From NCBI RefSeq assembly GCF_900105535.1, contig NZ_LT629779.1:372001-436000 (forward strand): a stretch of 64,000 nt of DNA, read 5' to 3'. The notes under the pieces were generated by a model. It was not told the origin of the DNA and ran no database searches. It saw nothing but the letters and a program-made list of their open reading frames with translations. Positions 58,836 to 64,000 of the stretch are shown piece by piece. The translations under genes were made by a program, and so were the position numbers. Numbering within the stretch: position 1 is the first letter of the stretch; each line of letters starts with the position of its first letter. This DNA comes from Pseudarthrobacter equi. GTDB taxonomy: Bacteria > Actinomycetota > Actinomycetes > Actinomycetales > Micrococcaceae.

Positions 58836-60313
58836 CACTCCGACTCGACCACTTCATCGGGGGTACCTGGTCGGCTCCCGCCGCCGGGGAATACTTCCCC
58901 AGCACCAACCCGGCCACCCTCGAAGTGCTGTACGAAGCCGCGCGGGGAACCGAAGAAGACGTCCGCCGTGCCGTGGCAGCAGCCAAGGAGGCCTTCGGGT
59001 CCCCGCTGTGGCGCGACCTCACGGCCACCAAACGCGGACACCTGCTCCGCCGCCTCGGTGACCTCATCGGCGAACACGCCGACGAACTGGCTGAGCTGGA
59101 AACCCTGGACAACGGCAAGCTGCTCCGCGAGATGCGCGGCCAGCTCGCCTCCCTGCCCGAGTACCTGTACTACTACGCCGGGCTCGCGGACAAGGTCCAG
59201 GGAAGCCAGATCCCCACCAACTCCATCACCATGCTGAACTACACCCAGCGCGAACCGCTCGGCGTTGTCGGTGCCATCACCCCGTGGAATTCACCCCTGA
59301 CGCTGACCACGTCCAAGCTTGCCCCCGCGCTCGCGGCCGGCAACACCGTGGTCATCAAGCCCAGCGAGTACACGTCCCGGACCATCCTCCGCGTCGCCGA
59401 ACTCGCCTCCGAGGCAGGGTTCCCGGACGGTGTGGTGAACGTCGTCACCGGTTTTGGCCAGGAAGCCGGCGCCGCGCTGGTCAGCCACCGCGACCTCGCC
59501 AAGATCTCCTTCACCGGATCCACCCAGACGGGTGCCCGCATCGCCGCGGAGACGGCGTCGCGCTTCATCGGCTCAACCCTTGAACTCGGCGGCAAGAGCC
59601 CCAACATCGTCTTCGGCGACGCGGACATGTCCAACGCCGCCATGGGCGTCATCGCCGGGATCTTCGCGGCCGCAGGCCAGACGTGCATCGCCGGCAGCCG
59701 CGTCTTCGCCCACCGCAGCGTGTACGACGAACTCGTGGAGCGCGTCGCCGAACGCGCCGCATCGATCATCATCGGCGACCCCCGCCTGGCCACCACCGAG
59801 CTCGGCCCGCTCGCGTTCGGCGCACAGCTGGAAAAGGTGAGCTCCTACGTGGACATCGGCGTCAGCGAAGGTGCCACGGTGCGGACCGGCGGCAAACGCC
59901 CGGACATCGAGCTCCCCGGCTACTTCTTCGCACCCACCGTCCTGACCGGCGTCGACAATTCCATGCGCGTGGTGCGCGAAGAGATCTTCGGCCCGGTGGC
60001 CGCGATCATGCCGTTCGATTCCGAGGACGAGGTGGTGGGCCTGGCCAATGACACCGAATATGGCCTCGCCGCCGGCATCTGGACGCAGAACCTGGCGCGT
60101 GCCCACCGCATGGCACGCCGCCTGGAAGCCGGGACGGTGTGGGTCAACACATACCGCGCCATGTCCCCAATGTCGCCGCGGCAGGGGTTCAAGAACTCCG
60201 GCGTGGGCATCGAGCATGGAATTGAATCCATGCACGAATACACCCGGCTCAAGAGCGTCTGGATCAACACGGACGAAGGCCCCGTCTCCGATCCGTTCGT
60301 CCTGCGCGGCTGA
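58832..60313 (+). CDS. aldehyde dehydrogenase family protein
   Basis: This 493-residue NAD(P)-dependent aldehyde dehydrogenase has the cofactor segment ITPWNSPLTLTTSKLAPALA, KPSEYTSRT, the general base ELGGKSPNIVFGDAD and the catalytic Cys in AAAGQTCIAGSRVF. The end has MSPMSPRQGFKNSGVGIEHG. It overlaps the hydrolase by four bases. It probably oxidises an aldehyde intermediate of the pathway to an acid. Together with gabD it gives two oxidations. Confidence 0.9.
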   Translation: MTLRLDHFIGGTWSAPAAGEYFPSTNPATLEVLYEAARGTEEDVRRAVAAAKEAFGSPLWRDLTATKRGHLLRRLGDLIGEHADELAELETLDNGKLLREMRGQLASLPEYLYYYAGLADKVQGSQIPTNSITMLNYTQREPLGVVGAITPWNSPLTLTTSKLAPALAAGNTVVIKPSEYTSRTILRVAELASEAGFPDGVVNVVTGFGQEAGAALVSHRDLAKISFTGSTQTGARIAAETASRFIGSTLELGGKSPNIVFGDADMSNAAMGVIAGIFAAAGQTCIAGSRVFAHRSVYDELVERVAERAASIIIGDPRLATTELGPLAFGAQLEKVSSYVDIGVSEGATVRTGGKRPDIELPGYFFAPTVLTGVDNSMRVVREEIFGPVAAIMPFDSEDEVVGLANDTEYGLAAGIWTQNLARAHRMARRLEAGTVWVNTYRAMSPMSPRQGFKNSGVGIEHGIESMHEYTRLKSVWINTDEGPVSDPFVLRG

Positions 60314-60325
60314 AAGGAACCCGCA

Positions 60326-60526
60326 ATGCCACTCATCGAAGTTTCCATCGCCCGGGGCCGCAGCCCCGAACAGCTCCGCTCGCTCATCAACGAACTGCAC
60401 CTCGCAGCGGAGAAGGCGGTTGGCGCGGTACCCGAAAACACCACGGTCATAGTCCGCGAAATCGAGCACGAACACTGGTCCCGCGGCAATCAGACCCTTG
60501 CCGAACGCAACGCCGCAGCCCGGTAG
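60326..60526 (+). CDS. 4-oxalocrotonate tautomerase family protein
   Basis: This 66-residue protein has the tautomerase signature: Pro2 right after Met (MPLIEVSIARGRSPEQLRSL), which becomes the catalytic N-terminal Pro, and NTTVIVREIEHEHWSRGNQT, matching the usual V-I-x-E/D-V strand. It would isomerise an enol, keto or unsaturated acid. Twelve bases separate it from the aldehyde dehydrogenase. In ring-degradation pathways it acts on a ring-opened product. Confidence 0.88.
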   Translation: MPLIEVSIARGRSPEQLRSLINELHLAAEKAVGAVPENTTVIVREIEHEHWSRGNQTLAERNAAAR

Positions 60527-60582
60527 CTGCAGCCACTAACCACGCGTGCGGCGGACACCGCCGCAGAACGAAGGAGTTACTC

Positions 60583-61650
60583 ATGCGCTTTTCCCTCTTC
60601 GTCCACATGGAGCGCTGGGACGAGTCAGTCTCGCACCAGGAATGCTTCGAGAACCTGACGGAGCTCGCCCTCATCGCCGAGGCCGGCGGCTTCAGCACCG
60701 TCTGGATCGGCGAGCACCACTCGATGGAGTACACCATCTCGCCCAGCCCCATGCCGCAGCTGGCCTACCTTGCGGCAAAGACCTCGAAGATCCGCCTCGG
60801 CGCCGGAACTATCATTGCGCCCTTCTGGAACCCGCTGCGGGTTGCCGGTGAGTGCGCCCTCCTGGACGTCATCAGCAACGGCCGGGCGGAGGTGGGGCTG
60901 GCGCGCGGCGCGTACCAGTTCGAGTTCGACCGCCTGATGGGCGGCATGCCAGCGGTCGACGGCGGCAAGCACCTTCGCGAGCTCGTCCCCGCCGTCCGCG
61001 CGCTCTGGGAGGGCGACTACGCGCACGACGGCGAGGTGTGGCAGTTCCCCACGTCCACCAGCGTTCCGAAGCCGATCCAGAAGCCCACCCCGCCCATGTG
61101 GATCGCGGCCCGGGACATTTCCTCCCACGAATTCGCCGTCGCCAACGGCTGCAACGTCATGGTGACGCCGCTGATGAAGGGCGACGAGGAAGTGGAGGAC
61201 CTGGCACGCAAGTTCGACTCCGCCGTCGAAAGCAACCCGGGCGTTCCCCGGCCGGACCTCATGGTGCTGCGCCATACGCACGTCCACCCCGAGGATGAGC
61301 CCGATGGCTGGCGCCGCCCGGCCGAAGGCATCAACAAGTTCTACCGCACCTTCGATGCCTGGTTCGGCAACAAGAGCACGCCCACGAACGGTTTCCTGGA
61401 GCCCAGCCCCGAGGAAAAGTTCGCCGAGCGGCCGGAATTCACCCCGGAATCCCTGCACAAGACGGCCATGATCGGAACGCCGGAGGAGATCATCGAACGC
61501 CTCCGCAAGTATGAGGCACTAGGCGTCACCGAATTCAGCGTCTGGTCCGACAACACCCTGACCCACGAGGAAAAGAAGCGTTCACTCGAGCTCTTCATCC
61601 AACACGTGGTGCCGGCGTTCCAGGAGCAGCCCGCAGCGGTTTCCCGCTGA
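60583..61650 (+). CDS. luciferase-like (LLM class) flavin monooxygenase
   Basis: This 355-residue enzyme has the LLM class flavin-dependent barrel: MRFSLFVHMERWDESVSHQE, VWIGEHHSMEYTISPSPMPQ, LAAKTSKIRLGAGTIIAPFW, NGRAEVGLARGAYQFEFDRL, and the C-terminal GTPEEIIERLRKYEALGVTE. It uses reduced FMN, presumably from the SnoaL-flavin reductase fusion, to oxygenate or open the substrate. It is the last gene of the plus-strand operon. It is not a RutA orthologue: RutA blocks from memory are not present. A strong terminator follows. Confidence 0.9.
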   Translation: MRFSLFVHMERWDESVSHQECFENLTELALIAEAGGFSTVWIGEHHSMEYTISPSPMPQLAYLAAKTSKIRLGAGTIIAPFWNPLRVAGECALLDVISNGRAEVGLARGAYQFEFDRLMGGMPAVDGGKHLRELVPAVRALWEGDYAHDGEVWQFPTSTSVPKPIQKPTPPMWIAARDISSHEFAVANGCNVMVTPLMKGDEEVEDLARKFDSAVESNPGVPRPDLMVLRHTHVHPEDEPDGWRRPAEGINKFYRTFDAWFGNKSTPTNGFLEPSPEEKFAERPEFTPESLHKTAMIGTPEEIIERLRKYEALGVTEFSVWSDNTLTHEEKKRSLELFIQHVVPAFQEQPAAVSR

Positions 61651-61670
61651 TCCTGCCGGGAACAAACGTG

Positions 61671-61714
61671 AAGGTGCCCCATCAATCCGTGAATACGGGC
61701 TGATGGGGCACCTT
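61671..61714 (+). terminator. terminator of the catabolic operon
   Basis: AAGGTGCCCCATCA (61671-61684) pairs perfectly with TGATGGGGCACCTT (61701-61714), 20 bases past the monooxygenase stop, with TCTGTAG following. Its arms may also serve the opposite direction. Confidence 0.8.
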
Positions 61715-61834
61715 CTGTAGTTCCAATGTATCGCCTGGGGTGGGGCTTGCGGCAAGGCTCCATGTGGGCCGGATAATCGTTCGCCGGAGGCCGTGGCATC
61801 AGCGCGGCCCCTACGGAGGATGGGGAGCACCGGG

Positions 61835-63328
61835 ATGAAGCACCAGGCAGTGATCGTGGGAAGCGGGCCCACCGGGCTCATGCTGGCGGGGGAGCTGGCG
61901 CTCGCCGGGGTGGATGTGGCCGTGGTGGAGCGGCGACCCAGCCAGGAGCTTGCCGGCGCACGGGCCGGCGGCCTGCACTCCCGCACCATCGAGGTGCTGG
62001 ACCAGCGGGGCATTGCGCAGCGGTTCCTCGCCGAAGGGCAGATGGCCCAGGTGGCGGGGTTCGCCGGCACCCGCTTCGACCTCACCGGGTTTCCCACCCG
62101 CCACCCGTACGGGCTCGGGCTGTGGCAGGACCATATTGAGCGCATCCTGGCGGGCTGGGTGGGGGAGCTGCCCGTGACCTTCCACCGCGGCACTGAGGTG
62201 ACAGGCGTCGCGCAGGATGGCACCGGCGTCGTGGTCTCGCTGCCGGATGGCCGGACGCTGCACGCGGACTTCGTTGTGGGGTGCGACGGCGGCCGCAGCC
62301 TGGTCCGCAAGGCTGCGGGCATCGAATTTCCCGGCTGGGATCCCACCACCAGTGCGCTGATTGCCGAGGTGGAGATGACCGGGCAGCCGGAGTTCGGCGT
62401 CCACAAGAACCCGTTCGGCATCCACTCCTTCGGCCGGCGCGAGTACACCATCCAGGACGGCAAGGTGGTGTACGCGGACAGCGGCCCGGTGGCGGTCATG
62501 GTCACCGAGGAGCACGTGGGTGCCGGTGAGCCGGGACTGGCCGATCTCAGCGCGGCCCTCACCGCCGTGTGCGGAACCGACTACGGCGCACACAGCCCCA
62601 CCTGGATTTCCCGGTTCACGGACGCCACCCGGCAGGCTGCCACCTACCGCAAGGGGCGGATCCTGCTGGCCGGCGATGCGGCGCACATCCATGCGCCCGA
62701 CGGCGGCCAGGGCCTGAACATCGGCGTCCAGGATGCCGTGAACCTGGGCTGGAAGCTGGCGCAGGTGCTTCACGGGACTTCGCCGGAAAGCCTCCTGGAC
62801 ACGTACCACGAGGAGCGCCATCCCGTGGCCGCGCGGGTCCTGCGCAACACCATGGCCCAGAGTGCACTCCGCCGCCCGGACCCCCGGATCACCGCCGCGG
62901 GCGAGGTGATGGCCGAGCTGCTGGGGATGGAGGAGCCGCGCCGCCGGTTCGCCGGGATGCAGTCGGGCCTGGACGTGCATTACGACCTCGGCGAAGGCCA
63001 CCCGCTGCTGGGCCGCCGGATGCCGGACCTGGACCTGGAGACTCCGGCCGGACCCCTGCGGACGTACTCGCTATTGCACACAGCACGCCCGGTCCTGCTG
63101 AACCTCGGGGCCGCCGGCGCCTTTGACTCCACGCCCCTGCCGCCGGCGGTCCAGCTGGTGGACGCACGCTTCAGGGGCGAGTGGGAGCTGCCGGTCCTCG
63201 GAACTGTCGCCGCGCCGTCGGCCGTCCTGGTCCGCCCCGACGGCTACGTGGCGTGGGTGGGGGAGGGCGCTGCTGAGGGCCTCGCCGAGGCGCTCCGCAC
63301 CTGGTTCGGGCCTTCGGCGGCGCGGTAG
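61835..63328 (+). CDS. FAD-dependent aromatic monooxygenase
   Basis: This 497-residue class A flavoprotein monooxygenase starts at ATG 61835 (GGGAG before it). GSGPTG (FAD site) is at 9-14, the DG motif reads VVGCDGGRSLVRKAAG and the GD motif is ILLAGDAAHIHAPDGGQGLN. A C-terminal thioredoxin-like domain is suggested by the RTYSLLHTARPVLLNLG segment. The type resembles pentachlorophenol or rifampicin monooxygenases. An alternative start is GTG 61793. It lies after the catabolic island terminator, so it may be a separate unit. Its substrate is unknown. Confidence 0.88.
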   Translation: MKHQAVIVGSGPTGLMLAGELALAGVDVAVVERRPSQELAGARAGGLHSRTIEVLDQRGIAQRFLAEGQMAQVAGFAGTRFDLTGFPTRHPYGLGLWQDHIERILAGWVGELPVTFHRGTEVTGVAQDGTGVVVSLPDGRTLHADFVVGCDGGRSLVRKAAGIEFPGWDPTTSALIAEVEMTGQPEFGVHKNPFGIHSFGRREYTIQDGKVVYADSGPVAVMVTEEHVGAGEPGLADLSAALTAVCGTDYGAHSPTWISRFTDATRQAATYRKGRILLAGDAAHIHAPDGGQGLNIGVQDAVNLGWKLAQVLHGTSPESLLDTYHEERHPVAARVLRNTMAQSALRRPDPRITAAGEVMAELLGMEEPRRRFAGMQSGLDVHYDLGEGHPLLGRRMPDLDLETPAGPLRTYSLLHTARPVLLNLGAAGAFDSTPLPPAVQLVDARFRGEWELPVLGTVAAPSAVLVRPDGYVAWVGEGAAEGLAEALRTWFGPSAAR

Positions 63329-63429
63329 CGTCACGCCGGGCACGCTTTTGGGGGACGGCCGACGGCGGAGGGCCGGGTTTCCGGGGTTTCCCCTCCGATG
63401 GCGAGGCGAAAGCGTGCCGTGCGTGACGC
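63328..63429. repeat. large inverted repeat, 21-base arms
   Basis: Left arm GCGTCACGCCGGGCACGCTT (63328-63347, plus one T) and right arm AAAGCGTGCCGTGCGTGACG (63409-63428, plus C) are reverse complements apart from two bases in the middle. They enclose about 60 bases containing further short GC-rich stems. It lies between convergent genes. It may be a bidirectional terminator or a repetitive element. Confidence 0.6.
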
Positions 63430-63460
63430 CGTCGTACTTCTTGCGGCGGCGTCACTCTGC

Positions 63461-64000
63461 TCAGTAGACCGAGCCCTCTAGCAGCTCGGAAAGGCGGCCG
63501 GCGGCGCGGCGGAGTTCGGGGACACCGGCTTTCAGTGTGGCCTCGCTGGCTGCCTCCACCGGGCTGGTCAGTGAGATGGATTCGCTGGGCCTGCCGGTCC
63601 GGTTCTGGACGGCCATGGCCACCGAGAGGACGCCGGTGGCCCGCTCATCCGCCGAGTAGGCGTAGTCGGTCCCGGGTTCGGGGAGGCGTCCGCGCAGGAC
63701 CTCTGCGGTCAGGTCCGCGTCTTCCTGGCCGGACGCTACCGCCGCCGTGACCACCTGCTGAAGTTCGTCGTCCGAGGCCGATGCCAGCAGGATTTTCCCT
63801 GCGGCGCCGAGTGTCAGCGGCAGCCGCTTGCCCAGCGGAAGGTCGTAGCGCAGCGGCGCCTCGCCGTCCACGCGCGCCACCAGGATGCGCTCGAAGCCCA
63901 GCCGGGAATACAACGACGCCGTCAGCCCGGTCTGCGAGGCCACCTGCTGCAGGATGGGGCGTGCCGCGACCACGAGGGGATCGTTTTCCAGGAAGCTGCG
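63461..64000 (-). CDS. IclR family regulator, C-terminal part
   Basis: The frame enters from the right edge of the window, so only the last 179 residues are seen. They form the IclR effector domain: PILQQVASQTGLTASLYSRL, RILVARVDGEAPLRYDLPLG, KRLPLTLGAAGKILLA, YAYSADERATGVLSVAMAVQ and RTGRPSESISLTSPVE. IclR proteins control aromatic and acetate metabolism, and the neighbour monooxygenase fits. The DNA-binding domain lies outside. Stop is TAG at 63461-63463. Confidence 0.87.
   Translation of the reverse strand, partial: RSFLENDPLVVAARPILQQVASQTGLTASLYSRLGFERILVARVDGEAPLRYDLPLGKRLPLTLGAAGKILLASASDDELQQVVTAAVASGQEDADLTAEVLRGRLPEPGTDYAYSADERATGVLSVAMAVQNRTGRPSESISLTSPVEAASEATLKAGVPELRRAAGRLSELLEGSVY

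Noticed and set aside
51342-61650. Assignment of the island as the Rut uracil pathway
   Set aside because: The monooxygenase does not show RutA blocks, there is no RutC or RutE, and the permease is NCS1 rather than the RutG type.
1-64000. tRNA, rRNA, CRISPR arrays, insertion sequences
   Set aside because: No clover-leaf sequence, regular spaced repeats, transposase frames or terminal inverted repeats with target duplications were found on reading; a dedicated scan would be decisive.

Overview
The window is high-GC (roughly two thirds G+C) DNA with actinobacterial gene content: polyprenol-phosphomannose-dependent mannosyltransferase MptB with GT87-type partners, DUF3618 and Holin-X type stress membrane proteins, DUF5997, alditol oxidase, and a Rhodococcus/Kocuria-type putrescine oxidase. 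Gene density, GTGA/ATGA overlaps and the many sugar, amine and heterocycle catabolism genes fit Micrococcaceae, most likely Arthrobacter sensu lato (for example Pseudarthrobacter). It looks like chromosome: I saw no insertion sequence, phage gene, integrase, tRNA, rRNA or CRISPR array.

Layout. 1-5225: the end of a DppABCDF-type ABC importer operon plus a TauE/SafE exporter. 5197-10602: a hexarate (glucarate/galactarate) catabolism block with a 2-hydroxyacid dehydrogenase, glucarate dehydratase, a LysR regulator, L-talarate/galactarate dehydratase and a GntR regulator. 10638-12909: a TetR regulator divergent from putrescine oxidase. 12923-16933: small stress, membrane, SnoaL-like and TetR genes. 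17161-20147: a molybdopterin oxidoreductase without the usual Fe-S cysteines, and a helical partner. 20668-24940: DUF5997, an HTH-less LysR-type effector domain, a stress/membrane operon and MarR. 24984-28912: a lipoprotein, alditol oxidase, a GH27 glycosidase and a Cys-cluster/pentapeptide protein. 29118-32780: amidase, agmatine deiminase and an alpha/beta hydrolase. 32953-38472: an RsgA-type GTPase, two CNNM/CorC proteins, a zinc ribbon and a diguanylate cyclase. 38469-42677: a Gfo/Idh/MocA-ThuA-Gfo/Idh/MocA operon divergent from LacI. 42765-46146: a secreted protein, a lipoprotein, and SulP with MerR. 46289-50531: three polyprenyl-sugar glycosyltransferases. 51342-61650: a divergent catabolic island around a GntR regulator. 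61835-64000: an FAD monooxygenase and an IclR fragment.

Two groups stand out. First, the palindrome with arms TAAATGAATG/CATTCATTTA occurs at the putrescine oxidase promoter (next to its divergent TetR gene) and again 20 kb away at the agmatine deiminase-amidase operon. Together these would turn agmatine into N-carbamoylputrescine, putrescine and 4-aminobutanal, so the shared site suggests a polyamine regulon. Second, 51342-61650 combines an NCS1 permease, an isochorismatase-like hydrolase, a SnoaL-flavin reductase fusion, a luciferase-like monooxygenase, tandem PF06684 ('amino acid synthesis') proteins, an alpha/beta hydrolase, a tautomerase and two aldehyde dehydrogenases. Its parts resemble the Rut uracil pathway, but it is not that pathway. 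It is the best candidate here for an undescribed N-heterocycle or cyclic-amide degradation system.

A family of about 55-bp palindromes (four copies) sits only between convergent genes. Several regulators have clear inverted repeats at their own or neighbouring promoters. Function calls are from motif reading and memory of family sequences; no database search was possible.
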